Positions 24,731 to 33,478 of a stretch of 48,280 bases of DNA are shown here, one piece after another (positions within the stretch are counted from its first letter, which is position 1; the number at the start of each line of letters is the position of its first letter). The notes under the pieces are model-generated. The model did not search any database. It was not told the origin of the DNA and saw only the letters and a list, made by a program, of their open reading frames with translations. The DNA comes from CAG-826 sp964504595. GTDB taxonomy: Bacteria > Bacillota_I > Bacilli_A > RFN20 > CAG-826. A program made the position numbers and the translations under genes. The stretch lies in assembly GCA_964504595.1 (NCBI GenBank), contig CAZDEE010000012.1, forward strand, positions 1 to 48,280, in the 5' to 3' direction.

Positions 24731-24759
24731 TTTTCTTTTATTAACATAATAAAAGAAAA
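24731..24759. repeat. Perfect inverted repeat after the small ORF
   Basis: 12-bp perfect arms (24731-24742 and 24748-24759), 5-base loop, starting right after the TAA of the small ORF. The 3' side is A-rich on the plus strand, so a standard terminator is not formed. Confidence 0.5.
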
Positions 24760-24904
24760 AAATAAATTTGGTTTAAATAATTCTAAGAATTGTACAACTT
24801 ATTAATATCGCTTTTAATTGTTCATTCGATGATTAGTTAACTACTAAAATACTTAAACCCTTCTAACTATTCTAATTAATTCAACATTTAGGGTTAAGTA
24901 CAAA

Positions 24905-25110
24905 TATTAATTAATTTATTTGATTGCTATTTACTTTATATAGAAAGGAGGAGTTACCTATGTTTACTAAATTGAAAACTAGTCTTTTATTACTTTTATC
25001 TACTACTGCATTGGTTAGCGTTGGTTTCTCTTCCTGGATTATTAATTTATCTGATTCTAGTGTTGGTGAAGGCGCTACCGCTGTTGATAATGTTATTGAT
25101 AATCCTTATA
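24905..25110 (+). repeat. Inverted duplicated 5' module, copy A
   Basis: About 50 bases of leader plus the first ~45 codons of the short TasA-like gene are a diverged copy of the reverse complement of 32145-32350. Both share the ribosome region GAAAGGAGGAGTTAC, an exact 27-base stretch within the signal peptide coding region, and GTTGGTTTCTCTTC. I judge roughly 80-85 percent identity by eye, ending where the mature proteins diverge. Confidence 0.8.
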
Positions 25111-25610
25111 TTAGTTTTGATACTTCTAAAGGGACAAATAATACTGGAATCGATTATTTAGAATATTATTACTCTGGCTTTAAACCTGAAGTTGGCCAAA
25201 TAACCGCTTATTTAATTTTAAATTTGAAAAATTGTCGTTCTAATTTTCAAGATACAAATTCTCTAGAATTTAAAACAAATTTATTTTATTATTCTGATAA
25301 TTTAAGTTCTTTTAATATATTTAAAGACTGTGGTATAGGCGTTTCTATTAAACTTGAAACAGAAACAACTAATAGTTTTAAAATAGAAAGACAAGTTGAT
25401 TATAGTAAATATGCTATTTTACCTGCAATTATTTTTTTTCCAGATATTTTAATTAATATAAAGTCAGATATATTTTTATTTTCAATAACATATAAATTTG
25501 AATTTAATAAAAGTACAAAAATAGATAATTTTGGTAATGATATTTTTCCATTTTTATCAAATAGTAAATTTGCTTTCGAAATAGGTTTAAAAGAAGGAGT
25601 GATTAAATAA
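24960..25610 (+). CDS. Short TasA-like secreted protein, cassette A
   Basis: 216 residues. The signal peptide LLLLLSTTALVSVGFSSWIIN ends in the GFSSWI type sequence seen in SipW-dependent (TasA/camelysin-like) substrates, followed by SSVGEGATAVDNVID. The mature part is beta-rich (YLEYYYSG...ITAYLILNL...; ends FAFEIGLKEGVIK) and only distantly like the cassette B protein at 31569-32297, although the first 45 residues are nearly identical. Start at ATG 24960 with GGAGGAG; an ATG 12 codons earlier overlaps the ribosome site. It overlaps the next gene by one base (TAATG). I find no convincing promoter upstream. Likely a small fibre or cap subunit exported with the large protein. Confidence 0.72.
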   Translation: MFTKLKTSLLLLLSTTALVSVGFSSWIINLSDSSVGEGATAVDNVIDNPYISFDTSKGTNNTGIDYLEYYYSGFKPEVGQITAYLILNLKNCRSNFQDTNSLEFKTNLFYYSDNLSSFNIFKDCGIGVSIKLETETTNSFKIERQVDYSKYAILPAIIFFPDILINIKSDIFLFSITYKFEFNKSTKIDNFGNDIFPFLSNSKFAFEIGLKEGVIK

Positions 25611-28297
25611 TGAAAAAGAGAATTACACTAGTTTCAATATTATCATTATTTTTAGCATCAATGATTGGTTCAGCATCGTGGTATACAAATCTTAATAAAA
25701 CTTTTGAACCAAATTTTAATACTAGTGGTTTAACAAATCATCTTGCAGGATTGAATAAAACTGATTCATTCATATATGATAAAGGTACAACCGCAAATGG
25801 GTATACTAATATTTCAAGTGATCCTTCTTATGACAATGAAAAAAATACGATAAATTTAGGATATAAAGGAAAAGATTTAATCATTAACGGAAACGCATAT
25901 TTTACGCATAAAGATGCTCAAATTAAATATTCAGAATCTGAATATACTGATGGTAATACCTTTAATGCCTTAAATGCAGAATCTGATTATAAATATTTTT
26001 CATGGATTAATGAGTGCTATAATACTACTAATAGATTATATACAATAAAGCTTATTGGAAATGTAACACTTGCAGAAGGATGCACATTAAGCATTGGTGC
26101 TTTTATTGGGCGTACATATATGAATGGTTTTAATGGCCCTATTATTCAAGGTAATTTTATTACATTAGATTTAAATGGTTATACATTAAAAATCGAAAAA
26201 GGGGCCACATTAAATGCTTATGGTTATATTATAGATACTTCACTTGATGAAAATGGAAAACATAAAGGCTTAATAGATAATTATGGAACTATTTATTCAT
26301 CATTTATTGTTGAAAATTATAATGGAGGTGGAACGACTGTTGCTACTGCCGCATTTGGAACTGCTCCTTTTACAATTTATTCAGTACCTTATTTATCTTG
26401 CAAAACTTGTTTTCATGATACTTCTGCATTAAAATGTCCAGCTTCTTTATATACTTATCCTTCGTCAAAAAACTTTGGCTTTGGAACTATTTATTATGGT
26501 GGATTTTCAAAAGCGGTTATCGATATGATTGGTTCATCTAATTCATTAATTAAAATTAATAGTGGTTCTTTTCTTATTAAAGATTCTTATAATGATCCAA
26601 CATTATTAAATACACCTGCTTTATATGGTCAAAACTATAAATCATATTATGAATTTAATGGAGATATTGATGTTGAAACTATGTTTTTAAATGTTATTAT
26701 CAATAAAAATGATGAAAACGGAAATAAAACAGGCAAATTGGCATCCAAAATAATTAATATGGCTGAATATGGTTTTACATTGCCTCCTTATATTCATATT
26801 AATATTAATAGTGGAACAACCTCAATCGGCATGTTAATTGATTTTTTACCTGGTTCTTCATTGTATGTATCTTCTAATGCAACAATAGAATTTAAAACAC
26901 TTACTATAAATAAAAATCAAACACTTGGTGGTAATAATGATATAACTGCATATGGTGGTGTTAGAATGTTATCTTTAATGACTGCAGAATCATCAACTTG
27001 CTATGGAGGACTTAGTTATGGCGCCACTAACGCAGCATATAATGTTTATAGAGTTTCAGAAGCATCATTAAATGCTGCTGGAAACATAGATTCTAGAGCA
27101 ACAATAGAAGGTAATATTTTAGTTTCAAGTACTAATAATAATGATAAACATATTATTGGAGGAAAAATAAATTTATCTGATGAAGCTAAAAAATATATTG
27201 AATCGTCAGATAAATTTGATGTTTACGCAAAAAAATATGATTATTATGCTTATATTAGTGGAAGAGATTTAATATATAATACTAGTATTTCAAATATTCA
27301 AAATGCAGCGACAGATAAGGTTTGTGCATCATATAGTATTTTACCTTTGGTAAGTTATGGTAAAGTTGTTAAACCTAAAGATATTTATAGTTCTTTTTCA
27401 AATGATACTACTTATGATTTTTCAGAAGGTGTATTTTTTAGTGATAATAAAGAATATGCTTTTATTCCTTCTAATACAACAATTGCTAATATAGAAGGAA
27501 ATATTACTCAAATCACATACGATGATAATAAACATGTAATTTTTCATAACAATAAGTCATATAGCTTTTTTAGAAATATATTTGTAGAAAATTCAAATAA
27601 CAATTTACTTTATGTTTATGATAATTATTATGGTAAAGGATATTCTTCAATGAATTATCATACAATTGATAATGTAAATAATAGTGTTACATACACTTAT
27701 AAGTATGATGGTACTGGAACAACAGATACAGTACAAGGTACGTCTAGTCGTTCTCAAACAAAAAGGTATTTCTGGGAAAGTTTTGATGAAAATTGGAGTG
27801 GCGCAGATCATCAATATACAGAGTGGGATTATGAACCTGAAAATATTGAAAATGGTACTGAAATTAAAAATACAATTAATTATAAAACTGAAAATGTTAG
27901 CATATCTAATTACATATTTTCATATAACTCAGAAAATCTAGGAGATATTGAAACGTATAATGACTACCTATCTAAATCAATAAATCGCCGTCCTATTAAT
28001 ATTAGTAAATTTACTATTGAAAATAAGAATAAATATTATAGCGTAGGAACTATAAAATTATCAAAACATATTGAAAAAAAAGAGGAACTAACCCCATTTA
28101 CTCCAGTAAATGGAACAATAATTGAAAATAAAGAAACTAAACCGAGTGGATTAACATGGACACAAACAAGAACTGCAACATTATCAAGAAATAATAATAA
28201 AGTACTAGAGCAAAATTGGATTTTAAATCGTCCTATGTATATATTATCTACATGCATAAAATGGAATTCCTCATTTAAAATATGGGTTATATCATAA
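25610..28297 (+). CDS. Large secreted beta-helix-like protein, cassette A
   Basis: 895 residues. Short signal or anchor segment (about 4-22, ending GSASW). Rich in Asn, Ser, Tyr and beta-forming repeats. A region at about 180-330 has short turns like ITLDLNGYTLKIEKGATLNAYG typical of right-handed beta helices. Shared with the 1031-residue cassette B protein are FIVENYNGGG, VIDMIGSSNS and the FLPGSSLYVSSNATIEFKTLTI type segment, so the two are paralogues. It lacks the Ig-like and Hint domains at the end of the cassette B protein and ends NSSFKIWVIS just before the shared terminator. Ribosome site AAGGAG ten bases before ATG, start overlapping the short gene's stop. Probably a surface or matrix protein. 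Confidence 0.7.
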   Translation: MKKRITLVSILSLFLASMIGSASWYTNLNKTFEPNFNTSGLTNHLAGLNKTDSFIYDKGTTANGYTNISSDPSYDNEKNTINLGYKGKDLIINGNAYFTHKDAQIKYSESEYTDGNTFNALNAESDYKYFSWINECYNTTNRLYTIKLIGNVTLAEGCTLSIGAFIGRTYMNGFNGPIIQGNFITLDLNGYTLKIEKGATLNAYGYIIDTSLDENGKHKGLIDNYGTIYSSFIVENYNGGGTTVATAAFGTAPFTIYSVPYLSCKTCFHDTSALKCPASLYTYPSSKNFGFGTIYYGGFSKAVIDMIGSSNSLIKINSGSFLIKDSYNDPTLLNTPALYGQNYKSYYEFNGDIDVETMFLNVIINKNDENGNKTGKLASKIINMAEYGFTLPPYIHININSGTTSIGMLIDFLPGSSLYVSSNATIEFKTLTINKNQTLGGNNDITAYGGVRMLSLMTAESSTCYGGLSYGATNAAYNVYRVSEASLNAAGNIDSRATIEGNILVSSTNNNDKHIIGGKINLSDEAKKYIESSDKFDVYAKKYDYYAYISGRDLIYNTSISNIQNAATDKVCASYSILPLVSYGKVVKPKDIYSSFSNDTTYDFSEGVFFSDNKEYAFIPSNTTIANIEGNITQITYDDNKHVIFHNNKSYSFFRNIFVENSNNNLLYVYDNYYGKGYSSMNYHTIDNVNNSVTYTYKYDGTGTTDTVQGTSSRSQTKRYFWESFDENWSGADHQYTEWDYEPENIENGTEIKNTINYKTENVSISNYIFSYNSENLGDIETYNDYLSKSINRRPINISKFTIENKNKYYSVGTIKLSKHIEKKEELTPFTPVNGTIIENKETKPSGLTWTQTRTATLSRNNNKVLEQNWILNRPMYILSTCIKWNSSFKIWVIS

Positions 28298-28330
28298 TTA
28301 TTATTTTAAAAAATAGAATTGTATTTATAA

Positions 28331-28421
28331 AAAAAAGAGATTTTTTGGCTCTTTAAAGAACCAAATCTAGGGTGGTGGGCCAAATTTTGCCAACCACCCT
28401 AGATTTTAAAGAGCCGTTTTT
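28331..28421. terminator. Long bidirectional terminator between the two cassettes
   Basis: Large hairpin at 28347-28415: 9 outer pairs (GGCTCTTTA/TAAAGAGCC), a 7-base bulge, then 14 inner pairs (AAATCTAGGGTGGT/ACCACCCTAGATTT) and a short GC cap. T follows on the plus strand and A precedes it, so it can stop transcription of both convergent large genes. Far longer than other terminators here. Confidence 0.85.
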
Positions 28422-28453
28422 ATAAAGAATAAGTTTTTTTAATTATAATTTTA

Positions 28454-31400
28454 TTACATTAATGGGCCATATCTTTCGATATAGTAATATAAATCTTCCC
28501 ATGTTAATAATCCCTTTCCAATTGCAACTTTTAAATATGGAGTTGGGAAAGCATTAAACATTTCTAAAGGAACAAGGTATTTAAAATCATCGTATGTAAA
28601 TAATCCATATTTTTCTATATCTCTATTTTTTGTTTCTTCATCATATTTTAAATCATCATTATAATCAAAGATATTAAATAGTCCAGTTATACCTCCTGGC
28701 ATAGATAATATATCTTCAACAAAGTAATTTAAATGATATTTGGTAACAGGACTATAAACTTTACAACGCTCTGTTGTTAAATATGCTTTATTTAATTTAG
28801 TAATGACTTTATTATTGAAATTATCTATAGAATAGAAACTATGTCCTATAAAATCTTTATAATTATAAGCATCTATGTAAACATATTTCATTAAGTCTAA
28901 ATCAAAGAAACCATGTTCAGAAATAACTTTAACTTTGTTACCATTACTAAATTCTAAATTAATGATCTCATATTCACTTTCTGATTCACTATCATTAAAT
29001 AATACAGGTGCTATATCTAATTTACCACTTTCATGATTAAATACTAATAATTCATCACCTGCTTTTAAGCTTTCAACTGGTACTTTTTTGCAAGTTGCAG
29101 TTGTTACTAATGTTCCTTCGATAAGGCAAGAAGCGGCGGGAGCAGTAGCAATTAACTTAATAGCTGATTCTGAATTTATATCTTTGGATGAATCAGATTT
29201 ATGCTTAGCTGTTAATGATATAGAATATTCTTTATTAACATTGGTGTTATTATTAGCAGGAATACTTACTTTTAAATATGGTATTCTATCATCATTTATT
29301 CCTTCATCTAATATTTCAGCTCCATTTGGATAATTCCAAATAAATTCATATAATTCTGCTGTATAGTTAGATGGGTCAATACTAGCAGTAATAGTTGTTT
29401 CTAATAGCGCTCCTGCATTTGATGTAGTATTATCACATATTAATTTTATTGTTTTAATTTCATGAATCGCATTAGGATCTTCAATTTGAACCTGATAATC
29501 ATTAGAACGAATTTTATCATTATCATCACTTATTGCATATACATAAGCATTACCTTCTTTTATTCCTTTAATATTACCATTATTATCAATAGTTAAAATG
29601 CTTGAATCTGATGAATACCATAAAACTTTTTTTGTATAAGAAGTTGTAGGATTGATCGTAGCGGATACTTTTCCTGTTTCTTTTTCATTAATATTACTAT
29701 CACCGGATACAGTGATGCTTGTTATACTAATATTACCTATATTACTTGAGGATGCATTAACAACAAGTGTACTATCATTTGTAATGCTTATAGAGGAGCT
29801 TTTTTTATAAAAAGCACCATTATAATATGCTGAGGCAATATTTGTTTTTAAATTAGGGATGGCTGTTCCATTAGTTGGTATTGAATAAATAGAATTACCG
29901 GATAAGTCACCACTAGTAGTATTATTTACGGTTATAGAATAACTTGGTGTAACACCACCTTTAAGCTTAACAACACCAATCGCAAGGGTTTTATTATTAT
30001 CAAAATCACTTTTATTTACGATTGTTACTTTTTCTTCAATTGCTAAAACATCATTCATAGTTGTACTAGAAGCATTGTATGCTTCATATGTTGTATTTCC
30101 GCTTTTAGAAAGATTAATGTCACTTGATTTAACATTATCTCCTTTAATAATTCTTCCACCAAAATCTTCTTTGCAAATAAACTTGCCATTTACATAAAAT
30201 TCAGCAGGTTCTTTAATTTCATATTTTGTACCTGAAATCGTACCACCTTTATCGGAAAAATATGTATATACATTCATAGATTTAACATTCAATATTGTTC
30301 CAGTATTGACTGTAATCTTTGCCCCTGGCATTAATTTTATTTTTAACATACTTGCATCATATAGTGCATCCTCTTCTTGATTATCCAATTTATAAAATGA
30401 AATATTAACTCTCCAAGAAAGCGGAAAAAAAACTTTTTGCATGCTAATTGTTGCTGAAATTGTAAATCCAACTTTCATTGAAACTGGTATTTTTATATCA
30501 TTAAGTATTGCTCCACCATAAAAATCATAATTCATAATTTGAGTATTTATATTATACTTTACACATACAAAACCATTAGTGTTTGTTATAGCAAAAAAAG
30601 GATTATTATTAGAATTACTAGATCCAATAAATGAAATAGTATTTGACAATGCTTCATCGTTTATTCTGATATTAGAATATCCAAACATACTACCGTTATT
30701 AAACACTTTATACTCACATTGAATGTTTCTTAATTCGAATTGATTAAAAGGTGATTTTTCATCAGTATATGGTATATTTCCAGTAGCTAAACCAGCAATT
30801 GTTCCAGCAACAATTGCAATAGTATTACTTCCACCACGAAAATCTCTAATAATAAAAGGAATTTTTAATGAACCTCCTCTTATTTCAACTGAACTTCCAT
30901 TATTTAAAGTAGATTCTGTAATATATCCACAGCATCTTATTTCTCCGTTTGATATTATTTTTGCATTATTCTCTAATTGAATTTCGCCATAATCACCACT
31001 TGTTTGCCCACAATAAGCAGCTCCTCCATTACCACCACTTAATTCGCCACCTATAACAATGGTTCCATTATTTATTATAGTTACATTTTTTTTAATTTTA
31101 ACTGTATTTTTTACTTTATTGCTTAAACTTACATCAAATTCAGAGGCAACCATTTTCCCACTACTATCTTCAACTTGTAATTGTACTTTAGAAGAATCAG
31201 AAGTATCTACAAGATTAGCGACATTTAAAGTAACATTAGAATTAATAACACAATTTCTAGAAATTGTTTTTGCACCATTTGTTTTCGCATCTAAATAAAC
31301 ATTAACAATTACATTATCACTTCTAGAATTAGCTACAGAAAGTGCTTTTTCAATAGAAGTATATTCACCAAGGGGATTTTTTATGTCACTTGTAGTGGTT

Positions 31401-31549
31401 ATATATGCAACAGGTACAGGTATATTATTAGAACTTACTTTATCAAGATCATTTGAAACAGAAAATGAAATTAACCATGTTGAAAAAATATTACTAATCA
31501 GAAACACTAATAATATACTAAGAATAAAGATAGTTGATTTCTTTTTCAT
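28454..31549 (-). CDS. Large surface protein with beta-helix, Ig-like and C-terminal Hint domain, cassette B
   Basis: 1031 residues. N-terminal signal/anchor (IFILSILLVFLISNIFSTWLI). Residues about 60-470 are a beta-helix-like region (VTIINNGTIVIGG, ISNGEIRCCG, and so on). About 600-790 are Ig-like (BIG2: SITVSGDSNINEKETGKVSATINPTTS). A Hint (hedgehog/intein) domain starts at Cys808: CLIEGTLV, GDELLVF, VKVISEHGFF (His879) and VYSPVTKYHLNYFVEDIL (932-948). The terminal His-Asn of true inteins is absent, and ~80 residues follow with two related segments (YGLFTYDDF..., GLLTWEDLYYYIERYG). Hint domains self-cleave or attach a nucleophile at their Cys, so the N-terminal part may be released or linked to another molecule. 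Last gene of the 11-gene operon; ribosome site GGAG. Confidence 0.8.
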   Translation of the reverse strand: MKKKSTIFILSILLVFLISNIFSTWLISFSVSNDLDKVSSNNIPVPVAYITTTSDIKNPLGEYTSIEKALSVANSRSDNVIVNVYLDAKTNGAKTISRNCVINSNVTLNVANLVDTSDSSKVQLQVEDSSGKMVASEFDVSLSNKVKNTVKIKKNVTIINNGTIVIGGELSGGNGGAAYCGQTSGDYGEIQLENNAKIISNGEIRCCGYITESTLNNGSSVEIRGGSLKIPFIIRDFRGGSNTIAIVAGTIAGLATGNIPYTDEKSPFNQFELRNIQCEYKVFNNGSMFGYSNIRINDEALSNTISFIGSSNSNNNPFFAITNTNGFVCVKYNINTQIMNYDFYGGAILNDIKIPVSMKVGFTISATISMQKVFFPLSWRVNISFYKLDNQEEDALYDASMLKIKLMPGAKITVNTGTILNVKSMNVYTYFSDKGGTISGTKYEIKEPAEFYVNGKFICKEDFGGRIIKGDNVKSSDINLSKSGNTTYEAYNASSTTMNDVLAIEEKVTIVNKSDFDNNKTLAIGVVKLKGGVTPSYSITVNNTTSGDLSGNSIYSIPTNGTAIPNLKTNIASAYYNGAFYKKSSSISITNDSTLVVNASSSNIGNISITSITVSGDSNINEKETGKVSATINPTTSYTKKVLWYSSDSSILTIDNNGNIKGIKEGNAYVYAISDDNDKIRSNDYQVQIEDPNAIHEIKTIKLICDNTTSNAGALLETTITASIDPSNYTAELYEFIWNYPNGAEILDEGINDDRIPYLKVSIPANNNTNVNKEYSISLTAKHKSDSSKDINSESAIKLIATAPAASCLIEGTLVTTATCKKVPVESLKAGDELLVFNHESGKLDIAPVLFNDSESESEYEIINLEFSNGNKVKVISEHGFFDLDLMKYVYIDAYNYKDFIGHSFYSIDNFNNKVITKLNKAYLTTERCKVYSPVTKYHLNYFVEDILSMPGGITGLFNIFDYNDDLKYDEETKNRDIEKYGLFTYDDFKYLVPLEMFNAFPTPYLKVAIGKGLLTWEDLYYYIERYGPLM

Positions 31550-31568
31550 ATTTCAAAAACTCCTTTTT

Positions 31569-32297
31569 TTATTTTGTATATAATGAAACATCCATTAACA
31601 ATTTTGTTTGTTCTAAAACATTGGTTATACTTGCATATGAAGTATATTTTTCATTTAGAATAACATTGAATTTAAATCCAACTATATATTCTAAATTATT
31701 GGAATAAGTTCTTATACCAGTTGTTTCATTAATAACATAATTGTTTGAATCATTAAAATAATTATTTAAGACTATTAAATTAAAATCACCAGATATTTTT
31801 TCATTTTCTATACTAGTTATAATATTTTCTTTCCTTTGAAAATAAATTGTGTTTTCAATAAAATTACCCTCGTTAGTATCAAATTTAAAATCTTCAATTA
31901 TGTTAATAAAAGAATCTTTAGCGCTTAAATATCTATAAGTGCTTGATAAGCCTAATTGTACATAAAAATTGCTAGTATCATTATTAGAATTATCGATTTC
32001 ATTTTTAAAAAAACTATAAAATTCATTAGATTTAATATTAAAAGTAAATGTAATTCCGCCTGATGATTGACCACAACGCATTCCATCATAATAAAACTCA
32101 TCAGCACTATACAATAATTGAATTTTACATGATTCTATATCAATAAACTTGCTAGCATCAATAACATCATCGACAGCGGCAGCACCTTCCCCAACGCTAG
32201 AACCTGGCAAATTTATAATCCAAGAAGAGAAACCAACACCAACCAATGTAGTAGCGGATAAAAGTAATAAAAGACTAGTTTTCCATTTAATAAGCAT
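31569..32297 (-). CDS. Short TasA-like secreted protein, cassette B
   Basis: 242 residues. The signal peptide (KTSLLLLLSATTLVGVGFSSW) and following SSVGEGAAAVDDVID are almost the same as in the cassette A protein (24960-25610), but the mature part differs. Beta-rich segments include FYYDGMRCGQSSGGITFTFNI, and the end is LLMDVSLYTK. The SSWI junction fits the SipW-type signal peptidase encoded in this operon. Ribosome site AAAGGAGGAG, 49 bases after the lipoprotein stop and 19 bases before the 1031-residue gene, repeating the short-then-large order of cassette A. Confidence 0.75.
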   Translation of the reverse strand: MLIKWKTSLLLLLSATTLVGVGFSSWIINLPGSSVGEGAAAVDDVIDASKFIDIESCKIQLLYSADEFYYDGMRCGQSSGGITFTFNIKSNEFYSFFKNEIDNSNNDTSNFYVQLGLSSTYRYLSAKDSFINIIEDFKFDTNEGNFIENTIYFQRKENIITSIENEKISGDFNLIVLNNYFNDSNNYVINETTGIRTYSNNLEYIVGFKFNVILNEKYTSYASITNVLEQTKLLMDVSLYTK

Positions 32298-32350
32298 AAG
32301 TAACTCCTCCTTTCAGTATAAAGTAAGCAATAATAAGATTAATTAACTAA
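32145..32350 (-). repeat. Inverted duplicated 5' module, copy B
   Basis: Counterpart of 24905-25110 on the opposite strand. The similarity covers the leader, ribosome site and first ~45 codons. Its left limit falls at the stop codon of the upstream lipoprotein gene, and its right limit at the end of the shared pro-region. Confidence 0.8.
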
Positions 32351-33477
32351 CATTCAATCCATTTAGCATATAAAGTCAAATCACTAAATACAGGTGTTAA
32401 ATCTGTAAATGCCCCATTAACAGGTCCAGGTGTTTTAGTGGTAAACCAACCATCAAATGTATAACCTGAACGAGTAGGAATAGGAATAGAATAACCAGAT
32501 GCGGTAAAATATGAACCTCTATCAATAAAGTAAGCAGGTTCTGCAGTCATAGAAGCGGGATAATCTCGAGAATCATTTAAATCAAATCTAATTTCATAAA
32601 CGATATCATTATCCGAGAAAGAATGAATAAGAATCCAGCGACCATTAGATTTACTATAAATATTTTTACCATAAGTATCAAAATAGAAATCACCATTTCT
32701 ACCTAAAGTACTGTTTGGCGCCCCTTGACCATTTAACCAAGTTGCAGGATCTGCAGGTTTAGCAAATTCTAATGTTTCTGAGTTTCCATCAGTATAATTA
32801 ACTATAATAATATACTTCTCTCCAGATTCACCCGCAATCATCGAAGATATACCACGTCCATCTTCACCTTTTTGAGGTGCTGGAATTTGAATTACTCTTC
32901 TAAATCCATCACTTAATACAAGAACAATTTCAACGCTCTTATAATCTTCACTTTCCTCATCTTCATTTACATACCATTCAATACTTTCAATGCCACGTCC
33001 ATCTTCACCGTCTTTACCTCTTTCTAATTCAAAAGATAGAGTTTCACCATTAGTAAGAGTTAACGTAACCGTAGAAATACCTGTTTCTTCATTTACAACA
33101 CTTTCCATTGACTTAACCGATACTCCATTTGGAACTTGGAATTCTAAAGGCTCCATAGTGGTATCTGTATAAGTAATTTCCATGATTGTATAAGAACCAG
33201 TTTCATCAGTTCCTTTATTTGTAATTCCTGCGATCCCATTTCCAGTTTCGCCATCTTCACCTTTTTCTCCTTTAGGTATATAAAACACAATTGGAGCTTG
33301 ATCCTCATCATCATAAGTAATTGTTACCTTTGTACTACCATCTTCACACTCTTCCGTTTCAATGGATTTAATTAAATATCCCTTTTCTTCGGTATTAAAG
33401 AATGAACAAGAAGATAAAAATGACATCGAAAGAGGTATCATACCTAAAATCAGTGCTTTTTTAATTTTCTTTAACAT
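32347..33477 (-). CDS. Lipoprotein with collagen-like linkers and C-terminal InlB-type repeat
   Basis: 376 residues. Lipobox FLSSC (Cys24). Three small beta modules are each joined by short Gly-x-y stretches: GEKGEDGETGNGI (about 70), GKDGEDGRGIESI (about 153) and KGEDGRGISSM (about 206). Next comes a segment like the tail of phage/collagen-like proteins (NGQGAPNSTLGRNGDFYFD). An InlB B-repeat closes the protein (GYTFDGWFTTKTPG...LTLYAKWIEC). This looks like a membrane-bound adhesin or anchor for the surface structure. The start codon is one base past the upstream stop, and the ribosome site GGAGG encodes the last Gly-Gly of that protein. Confidence 0.82.
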   Translation of the reverse strand: MLKKIKKALILGMIPLSMSFLSSCSFFNTEEKGYLIKSIETEECEDGSTKVTITYDDEDQAPIVFYIPKGEKGEDGETGNGIAGITNKGTDETGSYTIMEITYTDTTMEPLEFQVPNGVSVKSMESVVNEETGISTVTLTLTNGETLSFELERGKDGEDGRGIESIEWYVNEDEESEDYKSVEIVLVLSDGFRRVIQIPAPQKGEDGRGISSMIAGESGEKYIIIVNYTDGNSETLEFAKPADPATWLNGQGAPNSTLGRNGDFYFDTYGKNIYSKSNGRWILIHSFSDNDIVYEIRFDLNDSRDYPASMTAEPAYFIDRGSYFTASGYSIPIPTRSGYTFDGWFTTKTPGPVNGAFTDLTPVFSDLTLYAKWIEC

Positions 33478-33478
33478 A

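Noticed and set aside
24760..24959. Strong promoter for cassette A
   Set aside because: The best candidates (TTCATT-18-TAAAAT, or TTTATT-16-TATATA) match poorly compared with other promoters here.
24905..32350. Recent enzyme-driven inversion
   Set aside because: The repeats are diverged, with no long perfect arms, and no recombinase gene lies in the window. Only occasional homologous recombination is proposed.
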